Origin: Henricia sp. BOLD:AAB3569
Taxonomy: Eukaryota; Echinodermata; Asteroidea; Spinulosida; Echinasteridae
DNA length: 64,000 nt
Direction of reading: 5' to 3'
Assembly (NCBI GenBank): GCA_037783545.1
Contig: JBBELK010000305.1
Coordinates: 186,001-250,000 of the forward strand
Part shown: piece after piece, positions 54,601 to 62,700 of the stretch
How positions within the stretch are numbered: the first letter of the stretch is position 1
How the letters are laid out: each line of letters starts with the position of its first letter
The notes under the pieces: generated by a model
Told to the model about the DNA's origin: nothing
Seen by the model: only the letters and a program-made list of their open reading frames with translations
Database searches by the model: none
Made by a program: the position numbers and the translations under genes

Positions 54601-56475
54601 ACCTGTGTATAAGGTGCACTTTTTAAAGGGCCCCTTATTTAGGATTTTTATCAATGAAATCTATGCTTTAAAACCACTCTACTCAGTTAAAGTCATAAAA
54701 ATCCTATTTGGAGCTTGCTTTGGGGGTTAAAACGAAGGTTTTTAGTTTTTATGCTAATGAATATGAATATTCATGACCAAGGTCACTATGTCACAAGAGG
54801 CAAACACAGGAAAATCACATTCAAAAGATTCAAATTTTTTTCTCAATTTTCCTGAAACTTTTGTAATCCATGGCTGTTTGAGTTTGTTTTACATGTTGCC
54901 TGCTGTAAGCCATGACAAAACTGGGGGTAGAAACTGCAGCAATTTGCCACAAGTCCAACTTGAAGTCTCATGTTTTTTCTTAACTTTTCCCTTCTATCTT
55001 CCTTATGTGATGCACTCAAAACAGCGCCCTCTGTCTGTGATTTATTGCAGTGAAATCTTCAAAGTTGAAAAAGTTGAAAAAGGCCAAACATTCAAACGAA
55101 CAATAGTATGTCTTGCTGAATAAGTAATCCGTCATTATGAAGCAAAGCTTAGGCACAAAGTTGTTTAGCATGTCACAGGCCCTTAATAAATAAATTTGTC
55201 ATAAATACCTGAGAAATGGTGAAAGATATTTTAATAAATACAGATTTGTGTATAAGTTGATCAGGGTTGTTTTAACACACTATCAGAGAGTATGGAGCGC
55301 GCTAAGTTTTGATCAAATAGCCTTGTACACAAAGATAGCCAGCCACGACCTACATGTACTCACTACACGGTTTTATTTCTGTTTGGACCAAAGTACAGGG
55401 CATAAAAACCAATTTTGTTTCAAATGAGTACCCTATGATCCTTTTATGAGTATGGGTAATCAGAACAAGTCATTGGCTAGATTGTTGATGAAAATGAGCT
55501 GCCAGCTCAGTGCATGCACATGATAAGTGTCTTGGTGCTGAGCAGCTTAACTTGCATAAGCGTGCTTCGTGATATTACTGAATCGGTTAGTAGGGGGTGC
55601 TCTTTTCATGCAGGTTGCAGGTGTTTATCCGGCCAAATTGAGTCCAAAGAATTTGTGAATTCTTTGACAAAGCTTAGTTACATTCCTACAAACTCGACCA
55701 ACATTAATGACTGCTACGTGTATTGTTAATTTCCCATTTTCAGGTAATATATGTTATGCCGTCATCAAGTGCCCGATGCTCACAGTTCCCGCGTGCCACA
55801 GACAAGGTTAACTTCTACACAGTGCTTAAGGAGCTTCGGGACGAACTCAAACAGATAAAAGGAAAAACAGCACCTCCTCTCCCCGCCCTGCCTGCGGTCC
55901 CTACACCTCCGCAGTCAACGACTCCACAAGCTCAAGAACAGCAACAGCAACAGCAGCAGCAGCAGCCAGAGCAGTCACAGCCACCAGTTAAAGTCAAACA
56001 GGAGGCCAGTGTAGTCAATTGTCAGAGTCAACAGCAGCCGCAGAGTACATCAGCTCCTGTCCGTGTCAAGATGGAAAATCAAAATGACTGTGTTCCAACT
56101 TGCGGTAGTAGCGGTAGCACCAGCACAGCCTACCACGGCACAGTGCAGGGCCCCGTGCCTCACCAGCCACTGCCCGCCATGGCACCCCACGGCGGCCCCA
56201 TGCTGATCAAGCAGGAGCCTGGTAGCTACTACCCCAACAACTGCGGCAGTCAGTACTCGCAGCAGCAAGCCCCGCTGCCACCATCGGCCGTCAGGCAAGA
56301 GCCAGGCATGGGCTATCCAGTCATCAAGCAGGAGATGCCTGATCCCCAGATGAGGCATTACGGAGCGCCGCCTCCCACCACAGCTCATAATCAGTTCCAG
56401 CCGGGGTATTTCATGGACCAGATTCCCACCATTGGGATGAGTGAGAATGCTTCGATGATGATGAGGAACCACATG

Positions 56476-56536
<61 letters not shown>

Positions 56537-56796
56537 CCAACAGCCGTCCACCCAGCAATGGACCTCTCCCGATGCCGCCAGCCCCGATCGATCAATCCTT
56601 GCCCAATTATGGTCACTCCTACCCTGACCCCAGAGGTGCCTCACCTCATGCTTATCCCCAGCCGATGTACCCCCAGCAGCACATGCAGCCCCCACCCTCG
56701 CAACAGCAACAGCAGCAGCAGTATCCGCAGCAGATAGCCCAAACACCTGAGCCCAACCAGAAGCAGCCTCATGCAGGGCAAGGTGGCTCCTGCTGA
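36529..56796 (+). CDS. TDG: Thymine DNA glycosylase (TDG), six coding exons
   Basis: TDG removes thymine from G:T mismatches and excises 5-formyl- and 5-carboxylcytosine during active DNA demethylation in the nucleus. Exons 36529-36614, 45168-45714, 46691-46760, 49761-49893, 54336-54495 and 55744-56796 join in phase. From ATG 36535 they give 680 residues, against 410 in human. The core (about residues 178-385) has the catalytic loop [15 protein letters not shown] with Asn213 (human N140), GIGFTN-like [25 protein letters not shown], and the insertion loop [14 protein letters not shown] with Arg341 (human R275). The flanks are low-complexity: glutamine tracts of 20, 9 and 19 residues, a His-rich patch, and eight psi-K-x-E motifs. 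The family's PDTET and KVDRF motifs are present. The gene looks intact. A further 5' exon is possible. Confidence 0.96.
36615..39285. other. TDG intron 1, first part
   Basis: AT-rich intron. The plus-strand frame 38581-38817 contains a [17 protein letters not shown] stretch and the overlapping frame 38705-39127 is longer, but neither shows splice sites in phase with TDG. No gene is called. Confidence 0.4.
39287..39344. repeat. Short hairpin TAGTCTCCTACCCAGACCTG
   Basis: AGTCTCCTACCCAGACCTG and CAGGTCTGGGTATGAGACTA form arms around a roughly 18 bp loop. Non-coding. Confidence 0.7.
39386..39586. mobile_element. pogo/Tigger-like MITE
   Basis: The ends TACTGTTAAACCTGCTATTA and the complement of TACAGTGAAACTTGTATAGT are imperfect inverted repeats of the CAGT(A/G)AAACCT type used by pogo/Tigger elements, starting and ending with TA. 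Both then run into GGCCACC. The interior includes GGCCACCTGTTTAGACTGCC. Confidence 0.55.
39590..41172. repeat. TACATGTA / TACCGGTA-rich intron sequence
   Basis: 39840-40010 and 40845-41110 are packed with overlapping ACATGTAC, GTACATAC and ACCGGTAC words. This is not a clean tandem repeat but a degenerate array of palindromic words, and it yields Tyr/Val/His-rich spurious open frames. The rest is AT-rich intron. Confidence 0.7.
41173..41484. mobile_element. MITE with TATAGTC(C/T)CAAA ends
   Basis: The arms of about 130 bp share TATAGTCCCAAATAAAAGAA, TTTCAGTTGTTCTGAAGAGA, ACATGCCTTTCTAAAAACCC and CTCGTAACC, mirrored around a loop near 41320. Non-coding, single copy in the window. Confidence 0.8.
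41485..42306. other. TDG intron 1, nothing recognised
   Basis: AT-rich. It has a TACATGTA/ACGTGTA cluster at 42155-42200 and no exon. Confidence 0.4.
42307..42421. mobile_element. Short hairpin MITE (AAGCAATGTGCGTGCGCATT)
   Basis: AAGCAATGTGCGTGCGCATTGTGTGTG and the complement CACACACAACGCGCACGCACATCGCTT face each other across about 60 bp. (Each is given here in outline; arm length is about 27 bp.). Confidence 0.65.
42599..42905 (+). repeat. Tandem pair of about 187 bp units (GCAACTGGA words)
   Basis: AAGCCTAG begins both units (42599 and 42786). Each then has TTGCAACTGGAA(G/A)CAACT, GTTGCTTG and GATGTG(T/C)G(T/C)G in the same order. The second unit is cut short. TTGCAACTGG-type words also occur inverted inside, so it may be a remnant of an inverted-repeat element. 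Confidence 0.55.
42906..44636. other. TDG intron 1, nothing recognised
   Basis: AT-rich intron sequence with scattered TACATGTA and TACCGGTA words. The open frame 43281-43607 has no recognisable motif. Confidence 0.4.
44637..44900 (-). mobile_element. 5'-truncated LINE, C-terminal end of ORF2
   Basis: On the minus strand, [19 protein letters not shown] is followed by the Cys/His motif [18 protein letters not shown] and then [20 protein letters not shown], a stop, a short 3' UTR and an A-run (44637-44646). This is the typical C-terminal tail of a non-LTR retrotransposon reverse transcriptase, in which CxC...H...C follows the last helices. Only the last 80 or so codons remain, the usual result of truncated insertion. 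The clade (RTE, Jockey or CR1-like) is not certain. Confidence 0.8.
45168..45714 (+). CDS. TDG: TDG exon 2, glutamine-rich N-terminus and start of core
   Basis: 547 bp from acceptor TATGCAG to donor GTGAGT. It encodes [15 protein letters not shown], then three more psi-K-x-E motifs (IKQE 45241-45252, IKTE 45289-45300, IKQE 45574-45585), a His/Met-rich stretch, 20 glutamines (45466-45525, mostly CAG) and a basic linker. It ends [16 protein letters not shown], which matches TKTLPDILTFNLDIVI of human TDG. The vertebrate enzyme has a shorter, lysine-rich N-terminal region. Confidence 0.95.
45899..46344. mobile_element. MITE with GGCTGCGTTCGGGCGTG ends
   Basis: The ends GGCTGCGTTCGGGCGTG and CACGCCCGAACGCAGCC are perfect 17 bp inverted repeats. 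Subterminal ACTCGTGTTAACACGAGTAT is a palindrome and is partly mirrored by ACTCCCGAGTAACGAG. It is 446 bp, in TDG intron 2, non-coding. Confidence 0.8.
46691..46760 (+). CDS. TDG: TDG exon 3, catalytic loop [15 protein letters not shown]
   Basis: A 70 bp exon between the acceptor TATGATCAG and donor GTAAGT. It encodes [20 protein letters not shown] then NHF and one base of the next Trp. It holds the catalytic asparagine (Asn213 here) and the substrate-pocket residues of the TDG/MUG family, identical to human except Ala for Pro in HHYPGPG. Confidence 0.97.
46857..46996. mobile_element. MITE family A, copy 2
   Basis: An inverted repeat with CGTGCCACGAAATACGCAGC and GCTGCGTATTTCGTGGCACG arms around CCTTTGCTATGG. 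The outer words AAAGGCAGAGGCTTGTTAAT / GCGCGCCTGTGCCCTT match copies 1 and 3. Confidence 0.8.
47062..49014. mobile_element. 1.95 kb near-palindromic element Q
   Basis: The left arm 47062-47838 and right arm 48267-49014 are inverted copies, matching closely from GGGTCATTCCATGTCAAATC at the outer ends to CCAGTCTGGGTACACTCTTG at the inner ends. A direct TTGACCTTCACT repeat lies in the left arm. The arms are AT-rich and non-coding. The 430 bp centre carries a decayed coding fragment described separately. It sits in TDG intron 3. The arms are similar enough that a long hairpin could form in RNA or single-stranded DNA. Confidence 0.9.
47899..48270 (+). pseudogene. Decayed coding fragment at the centre of palindrome Q
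   Basis: Plus-strand frames give [20 protein letters not shown], then in another frame [15 protein letters not shown], then [13 protein letters not shown]. The order and words (YDG-W-IG-V, FMHPH-P-FKW, YYIS-D) resemble a domain I associate with C-termini of transposon-linked proteins in marine invertebrates. That is from memory and unverified. A stop and frame changes interrupt it, so it is a remnant, perhaps the last of the ORF of the autonomous parent of the palindrome. Confidence 0.45.
49015..49310. other. TDG intron 3, nothing recognised
   Basis: AT-rich intron, no exon or element boundary seen. Confidence 0.4.
49311..49530. mobile_element. pogo/Tigger-like MITE R1
   Basis: The ends AGTAAACTCTCGTTATAGCG and CGTCGTAACAAGAGTTTACT are inverted repeats of the pogo/Tigger type (CAGTAAACTCTCGTTATA). 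The interior is filled with TACATGTA/GTACGGTA words. About 220 bp. Confidence 0.75.
49761..49893 (+). CDS. TDG: TDG exon 4, [20 protein letters not shown]
   Basis: 133 bp from acceptor CATCCCCCAG to donor GTAAAA. It encodes [20 protein letters not shown] then [20 protein letters not shown]. It matches [20 protein letters not shown] and [20 protein letters not shown] of human TDG. Phase agrees with both neighbours. Confidence 0.97.
49988..50306 (-). repeat. tRNA-derived SINE with 12 bp target duplication
   Basis: AGAGACTGTGCT occurs directly left (49976-49987) and right (50307-50318). Read on the minus strand, the head has an A-box-like GGTTGGCGTAGCAGTT and two adjacent B-box-like GGTTCGAATCCCG units. 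The body follows (CAGTCCCTGCTTGATTCCGT, CTCCACACGTTGGTGTGTGG). The doubled B box is odd and may be a local duplication. Confidence 0.8.
50347..51148. mobile_element. 800 bp inverted-repeat element S
   Basis: The arms of about 130-150 bp share GAATATGACC..CTGAAAAGCGGA, ACTGGGCAAAGAATG and CCAGTAAGCTCCGCCCATTT in mirror image (left 50350-50480, right 50980-51148). The GC-richer centre (50500-50700) has CpG-rich words but no convincing ORF. It abuts MITE C copy 2. Confidence 0.7.
51149..51527. mobile_element. MITE family C, copy 2, with internal minisatellite
   Basis: Ends GGTTGTAGTTGAGTCCATCA and TGATGGACTCGACTACAACT. The left and right flanks of the interior match copy 1 (5260-5447): GGGTCTTAATTCAAGTCACA and TTTTATCAGCTCTGGACTTG. 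The single GGACTTGTC words of copy 1 are replaced here by a long 11 bp array. Confidence 0.85.
51313..51477 (+). repeat. 11 bp minisatellite GGGCTTGTCAC
   Basis: About 15 head-to-tail units. Roughly the first 13 are identical GGGCTTGTCAC, and the last two are GGACTTGTCAC-type variants. Because 11 is not a multiple of 3, all three frames stay open, giving spurious Leu/Ser/Arg/Cys-rich open frames. Confidence 0.95.
51645..52822. mobile_element. 1.2 kb element T with CATTCGCGGATGAGATGCTGG ends
   Basis: The left end TTCATACATTCGCGGATGAG then ATGCTGGATGATG is mirrored by CATCATCCAGCATCTCATCC then GTGAATGCGTGAAGG. The interior includes CCGGCTTGACAAGGCC / GGCCAAGCCGG and no recognisable ORF. It lies in TDG intron 4. 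Confidence 0.7.
52874..53185 (+). repeat. Decayed right half of the GGTATTCACAAAAC element
   Basis: Shares CTCTGCTATCAAA, GTGTATCAT, TTAAGTCTCAAAA and TTTTGTGAATAC in order with parts of 8321-10320. It also carries a half copy of a MITE A-like block (TGACGAGCCTGCGTCTTTAA). Confidence 0.55.
53217..54221. mobile_element. pogo/Tigger-like element R2, TA target duplication
   Basis: The ends CAGTAAAATCTCGTTAAGTC and GACTTAACGCGATTTTACTG are inverted repeats with TA directly outside both. Subterminal GAGTTCGAGTTAAACGGAG and GGAGTTTCGAGTTATCCGG are also mirrored. These are hallmarks of pogo/Tigger within Tc1/mariner. It is 1,005 bp with no DDE transposase, so non-autonomous. Confidence 0.85.
54336..54495 (+). 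CDS. TDG: TDG exon 5, [12 protein letters not shown]
   Basis: 160 bp from acceptor TGGTACAG to donor GTAAGT. It encodes [19 protein letters not shown] then [20 protein letters not shown] and ends PETMPDTET. It matches KYQPRIAVFNGKCIYEIFS and PHKIPDTET of human TDG. The open frame runs on past the donor, but those codons are intron. Confidence 0.96.
54496..55743. other. TDG intron 5, nothing recognised
   Basis: AT-rich intron. The open frame 54773-55123 has no family motif and no matching splice sites. No element boundary was fixed. Confidence 0.45.
55744..56796 (+). CDS. TDG: TDG last coding exon, MPSSSAR loop and glutamine-rich tail
   Basis: 1,053 bp from acceptor CATTTTCAG to the TGA stop. 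It starts [20 protein letters not shown], the DNA-insertion loop and following helix of TDG, then [20 protein letters not shown]. After that it leaves the vertebrate alignment. Four psi-K-x-E motifs (VKQE 55993, VKME 56065, IKQE 56206, IKQE 56323) lie in a Pro/Gln/Met-rich tail with glutamine runs of 9 (55939-55965) and 19 (56479-56535). Human TDG has one SUMO site (VKEE, K330) in the equivalent region. The tail ends [10 protein letters not shown]. Confidence 0.96.
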
Positions 56797-57755
56797 CCTG
56801 TTGCTGTCAGCCCCGTTGCTGCCAGCCCAGGGGCCAATCAGTTCCAAACTCCATCCTCTAACTGACCATGTCTTTGGGTGCCACCTGGAAATCATACCAT
56901 TAAGCCAATGACCCATGACAAGTCTGTGTCAAGGTCATCACACCACCAGCTTTAGAGAGTTTTAGATTGTCACGTCAACTATGTGAACTGTGACGTGATG
57001 ATGTCATTTTTTGAGACTTTGTGCATGTGTCACGTCGTCTCTCTCATCCACTGCGGATATCATGAAAGCAGTTAGCTTTGGCCGTTCTCTCTGAAACCTG
57101 AACATAACGTCATCACATATCAGTCTGTCGACATGAAAATCTAAAACTCCCTAAAACACCTTAAGCTGGGTCTTAAACATGAACATGCACAAAAGAGTAT
57201 TCTTCGTTTAAGTAGCTTGAGGTTCAAGTTAGACCTATGGACTTGTGAAGACTTGCAGGGCCTTGCAATGACCTTTCAATGACCATGACTGCAGCAGTGG
57301 TCTACACAGGCCATCTTTGGTGTTTTCATTAAGAACCCATTATCATCGCTCAGGGATGGATAGCAATATAAGTTATTGGCCAACAACAAATCCACCCTAA
57401 GCCTTGCTCTAATTTCAGCACCCATTGATACCCAATGGCACCCAGTGGCACCCAGTTAATGATGGTATTTGTCATTGATGGTCCTTACTGCAACCCACAG
57501 TAACCCCATTGCTACCAATGGATAATGCATAGTATGCATTCTTCAACACAATCGAGGTCATGCCTCAATATTCTGCCAGTTTCTGCATTGCCTGGATGGA
57601 ATGAACCTCTGCATGCTGTACATGTACCAGGTCATGTGCAGATTTCAAGTTCACGATGATGCAAAACGCTCTATTACATACCGGATATGAATTTGTAAGG
57701 TTAACATTTCCCAACAAGATAAGACCTACATGTATCATGGTTATCTTTATTTCTT
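56797..57755 (+). other. TDG 3' untranslated region, first part
   Basis: Less AT-rich than later sequence. It has small direct repeats (CACCCAGTGGCACCCAGTTA) near 57420-57460. There is no open frame of interest. I infer 3' UTR because the stop is in the last exon and no splice signal follows clearly. Confidence 0.5.
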
Positions 57756-58153
57756 AACCCTCCGACATACCATGGGGTGCTTCTGAAAGATGGGGTACGT
57801 TCGGAAGGCACATTTTTGTAAATTTTAAAAACGCCTTCAGACCAATTCCGCTCGAAATCTATGAAATCCTCAGGCCTGTTGGGGCTTGTATAGTTGCCTT
57901 TTATGTTGAGTTCACTCGCCAGTCAGGGTGACCCTGGGAAATCTGGGCCTCTAGCCAAGCCCCATTCATTTGTGTACCCTGCGTAATAGAAGCTAATATA
58001 TCAATTATCCTACTTCTGGCCCAGTGACATGAAGTAAACAACAGCCGTTTGCAACCAATGGCCTGACAGAGAAATAGCCCCAGGGTACAGCGCTTCCGGA
58101 GTCTCCCCTTTGAGTCCCCGTGTAATTTTATGTGCAGTGGATGTCGGAGGGTT
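57756..58153. mobile_element. MITE with AACCCTCCGACATACC ends
   Basis: AACCCTCCGACATACC and the complement GGATGTCGGAGGGTT are the inverted ends. The interior shows weaker mirror symmetry. It is about 400 bp, inserted in or just after the TDG 3' UTR. Confidence 0.65.
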
Positions 58154-58280
58154 CTACGCTTTTGGAAGAAAGACTAAGAAGTGATAAGTTATCTTTGATC
58201 ATGATTAATAATTAAAAATGAACTTTAAACGCCGAGTCAAAATTTTGTTGTTCCTCAATTCACCATTATGTAACCACTAT

Positions 58281-58388
58281 AAAGGTTAGTCATTAACACA
58301 ACAACCATTACATTCTTACAGTTCATAACCAAAAAAAATCCATTGTGAGCTGTGGGGTGGCCTTGTCTTATAAAAACTAACCTTTAAT
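58281..58388. repeat. Small inverted repeat AAAGGTTAGT
   Basis: TATAAAGGTTAGT and ACTAACCTTTA face each other over about 105 bp. AT-rich, possibly a short MITE. Confidence 0.45.
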
Positions 58389-58901
58389 CGTATCTTCCAT
58401 TCTTGTGTGCCGTCTGTGTATTGTGATATGCTGCACTCAAGTCATGTAGTACTTGGACCTTTTCAGACACATAGCTCTACATTATGTACATGTACCCATA
58501 TTGTTTTTAACTTATTCCGTGTTTTACTTAACAATCAATTTCTGATTCTTGGTGAAAACTGTTACATTGAATGCCAGGTCAATTCAGCCCTGCATCTTTT
58601 AATTTCTCGTTATTTCTGATTTTTATTAAAATCATGAATTTACACAGCAGAATGTGTAGCTGAATATTAAATAGTATCATGCATTCCAATATTAATACCA
58701 AAAAAATATCTATTTAAATCCCTCTTGCAGTGAAGAAAAGCAATATAACTTGACCAGTTGTATATAATTTTTAAACTATTAACGTAATTCTTCCAAATAG
58801 TCGGTATGCATCAAACATCGGGGAACTTTAACCTAATGATATTTGAAGTCACAGCCGGTTTGTGATTTGTTTATACCCGTATGCTGGTTTTTTTTTTTTT
58901 A

Positions 58902-58907
58902 AATAAA
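58902..58907 (+). terminator. Candidate polyadenylation signal for TDG
   Basis: The first canonical AATAAA that I see after the TDG stop, right after a long T-run. Others follow (for example 59253-59258), and ATTAAA variants precede it, so the actual site is uncertain. Confidence 0.25.
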
Positions 58908-59044
58908 CTCTATCAAAGTCCAACACCACAATAAGCAACTCCACTGTTCATGAAGTGTATATTTAACGTACAGGAACATTCTGATACTACACTACCTTTT
59001 ATTTGGCTAGTATTGCATTGGTATTTCAATGTTAACATTTGCTG

Positions 59045-59205
59045 GGCAAATAGAATTGTACCATTTTATACTTATTTCAAGTCTGATATTGCGTATCACC
59101 AATTATGTATAAAAGGTATACATGTACACATGTACTTCTCATAAAATTGTGAAGTATGCGCGATCTTAGACTTGAAATAAGTCTAAAATGGTACAATCTG
59201 CCCCC
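59045..59205. mobile_element. Hairpin MITE (GGCAAATAGAATTGTACCAT)
   Basis: GGCAAATAGAATTGTACCAT, then ACTTATTTCAAGTCTGATAT, is mirrored by GATCTTAGACTTGAAATAAG and AAAATGGTACAATCTGCC. About 160 bp, non-coding. Confidence 0.7.
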
Positions 59206-59376
59206 GTACCTGATATCCAGAATTGTTTCTTACGCTAAGCCCTGCACTGGGTAATAAAGGAAATTAATCTTCACCTGAGTTTACGGGAAAAGTGGCATGT
59301 TCACTGCAATTTAATGGAAGATGTTTAAATCTGGAATTTCCCATGCCCATTTGAGAAGCCTAGATGGTTAATATTA

Positions 59377-59481
59377 GTTATCCCACGAGCGCGAGTGGAA
59401 TACGGCATGATGTAGTGCGTTTGCGTCCGCACTACAGACGCACTACATCATGCCGTATTCCACGAGCGCGAGTGGGATAAC
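59377..59481. repeat. Near-perfect palindrome of GTTATCCCACGAGCGCGAGT
   Basis: GTTATCCCACGAGCGCGAGT then GGAATACGGCATGATGTAGT mirrors back through ACTACATCATGCCGTATTCC to GTGGGATAAC, with a loop of about 17 bp. Arms are roughly 44 bp. The CCACGAGCGCGAGTGG core keeps the same orientation in both arms, so the symmetry is broken there. Confidence 0.85.
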
Positions 59482-59484
59482 AAA

Positions 59485-59760
59485 TTTATCTTCAAGCAAA
59501 CTTGACGCACTAATAACGCGCGCACTCTGCAGTCGCGCAGGCTGCAATACCGTACGCGCGGGACGCAGTGCACAGAATCTCGCGCATAACAAGCTGCATC
59601 GTCCGTGTAGGGGATGCAGTGCATTTGGAATACCAGGGCGCATCACGCAGAGTGCGACATAAAATCGGAAGACGGGACATACATGTAGGATAATGTCGCA
59701 CTGTTGTTGCCATGGATCCACCAATCAGAACCACGGATTCAAGTTTGCTTGAAGATAATA
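59485..59760. mobile_element. MITE with TTATCTTCAAGCAAACTTGA ends
   Basis: TTATCTTCAAGCAAACTTGA and TCAAGTTTGCTTGAAGATAA are perfect 20 bp inverted ends. The CpG-rich centre (GCGCGCACTCTGCAGTCGCG) differs sharply from the surrounding AT-rich DNA. It directly abuts the palindrome to its left, and the two may be one composite element. Confidence 0.75.
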
Positions 59761-62700
59761 TCACATATTCCACACTTTTGGTGTGGAATCCAAAGACATA
59801 CATGTACAGTAGTTTATAAAGTTTTTAGTATGCGTTCTTTCTGAAATGTAAATTATGATTTTTTTTTTTTCTTGCCCAAATTTTCCCTTCGACTTCACCA
59901 TACATAGCACATCAAATGGCTGGAACCTAAAGTGCAGTGTTATATACATGTAGTTGTACATGTATGGTGCAAATGTAATACCACCACCGTATTTATAGAT
60001 TTTACGCAAATGTTTCTCTTACGCAAATGAAAATCTCTGTTTCGGGCAAGTTGAAGTATCCACCCATGCATGATGTGAATCACATCTACGAAGAGCAGGC
60101 GCTTAAATTTTGATTATTTAAGGAAATTATGGTGCGTAAGCCGTTATTAATGCATATTTTTATTATGTATTATTTGATAATATGGACTTACCGGTACACC
60201 ATCACTTCGGCAGAAATCCTTTTTCAGTCCGTGTTTCGACAGTTAACTAGTTTTTTACCAGAAAAAGCGAGAGCGTGGATGTTAAGTGTAACATTGCTAT
60301 TCTTATGTCAAATGCATTGCTGTTACATTTACAATTTTTTTTGCCAATAAGCTGTGGAATTTATTCTTTTTAGTGCTACCTCATCATGCCAATATTTATT
60401 TGTAGAGAAACTTGTTAAAATGCGTTTTTAATGCTTGTGCATTTAGGTGCGTGTAGCACATTTAGATGTAGGAAAAGCGGGTATTCTGTCTACTTACATG
60501 GATTCATGAAAGAAAATCATGGCCTACGGGAAAAATCTTCAAACAGAAAATCTGCTTCAGAGAGGGGGAGAGCTTAAGTCCCTATGTTGAATACTAGCGC
60601 TACCTTCAGAAATTTCAGTGGGGAGGGGCCAATCTGGGATGGGAAGTGTGGCTTAGAAAATGCTACATTGACGGAATCTCATTCTGTTTCAACATTTATA
60701 AAGCATTGAGAAGTAGTTTTTAGTTGAGTGAGTCTCTGTGTGTTCTGCTGAGAACATTTTCCTTGTGTTTCTCATTCACGTGCCATTCTTCAACCATCAC
60801 CTTTGAGACAATGAGTGAAATTACTGAAATGGCCATATGTACTTAACGCCTTTTTACCGGTCACTTGCTGGTCAGTGGTTGATATTACAAGTTTCATCTA
60901 CAAATATCACAGTGGACATTTAAAGTAACACCTAGAAGGTTCACTGGAAATGTCTTTATTTTATACAGTTGCTGTCGTAAAAGACACAATTTTATTGGAT
61001 GTCAGACAACTCGTAAACTGACGTTTGGTTGCATTTCATGTTTGATTACTAGATGAAGAACAGACGATTTGTTTTAAAGAACACAGTCTGAATCATTGTT
61101 AAAAATTATAGTGAAAGGCATTTTACAGTTTTATAATTTACTTCACTGCCTAAAAGCAAATAAGTGCTGCATATATTGACTGTGCTTCTTTAAAAATGAA
61201 TTTGAATATAAAAAAATGAATGATTTTCTCAGTTTGCCACATTTTGTGATAACAATTTGTGATAAAAAAATGCTAATGAAGCAACCGCTAATGAAGATCA
61301 ATTTTTCTGGGGAAAAACAATTGGTGTTTGTAGGTGGGAATATGGTCCCCAACAAAATGTCAGTCACCTCACACGTGTGGTTCGAGCTAAGATTAGTAAG
61401 AACTATCTTATTCAGAAGAGAAATGTAAGATTCGTTTTTAAGAAGCTTACAAAATCATTGGATGTACAAGGTTTTTAGTTACAACTAAAAGATGTAATTA
61501 TTTTTACAAAAACAAATTTTCTTTGAGTTTTAAAATGCTGTCAGATTGACACCAAGCAATACAAAGTAACGGTTTAAGGGTAGTCGTACAAATTCAAGCA
61601 GTTCTATTGCACCAATGGAAAAACCTAATTGATCAAAATATTAATTGGCTTAACAATGGTCCTTGCCTCTTGTAAAGTTATTTTTTAAACCCAGCATTGA
61701 CTGAGTGTTCGCCTTGATTGTACATGTTAAACCTTCTTAATGGTTGTCAGTATTCAGTAAACAGTCAAGTGCAATAAGTTTCAATGTGTTGGTCTTTTTA
61801 TTTTGTAAACAATTAGAAAACATACAAACTGTAAGAAGTATCGTTTGTTTTTATCAACATCTGTACTAATGTGTTATTTTTTCTTTTTGTTTTTTTAGAG
61901 AGAATTTATAGTACAAAGCTATGTGGTATTGGTGCATCGTTTGTACATATCAGGGTCGATTTTGTACATGTATGTGCACAAGAGACGATGCCATTTTAGA
62001 ACAGAGGTATTGAATGAACTAATAGCCTTCCTTATAACAAAAGCTGCGGCCCACAACTTTAAGTTTAAAAAGAAAATTAGACTAATCTCCATTAAATTAG
62101 CATTTTATGTTCAGCAATAAATACATGCAACTATTTTAGATTAGACCAATTGAGTGTGTATGCACTAGGACATACAATGTATCATGTTAATTGAATTGTA
62201 AAAAAAGTGTTGTTACGGTAACAGCCGTTGGACAACCCAACTACCTTGACATAAATTTTTGTAAACAATATTTGATGATGCATTGTAATCTAAAATACAG
62301 GCTTTATTGCTATTTTGAAACTGTACTATTCGAAATCAGCTGGATTTGGGGTATCCAGACTGACAATTCGGGGATGGGTGGGGTCGGGGACACGAGAGAA
62401 AACAAAAATGAGAGATGTTGAGACCGCAGTTTTAGAGCATAGAGTAACTAAGCCTGGTGTTAATATTCTTACAAAAAAACTGTAATTATAAATATTGTAT
62501 GTGATTTGTGCTTTGTGCGCGATGTTTGTCGTAGATGCGTAGAGAAGCCCGTAAAAAGGCCGTAATGTGTGCCAGTTGCAACTTGGCTTAGATTCAAACT
62601 GTGATGTCATAGCCGAGTTTTATTAGACGTATCGAGAGATTTTTAGAGTATCATTTCGATTGTGGTTTTTGAAGAAAAAAAGCTGTTTTTAGAAACTTGA

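Noticed and set aside
55723-55743. ATG at 55723 as a start of a separate gene
   Set aside because: These codons lie in the intron. The acceptor CAG at 55741-55743 and the phase tie the exon to TDG.
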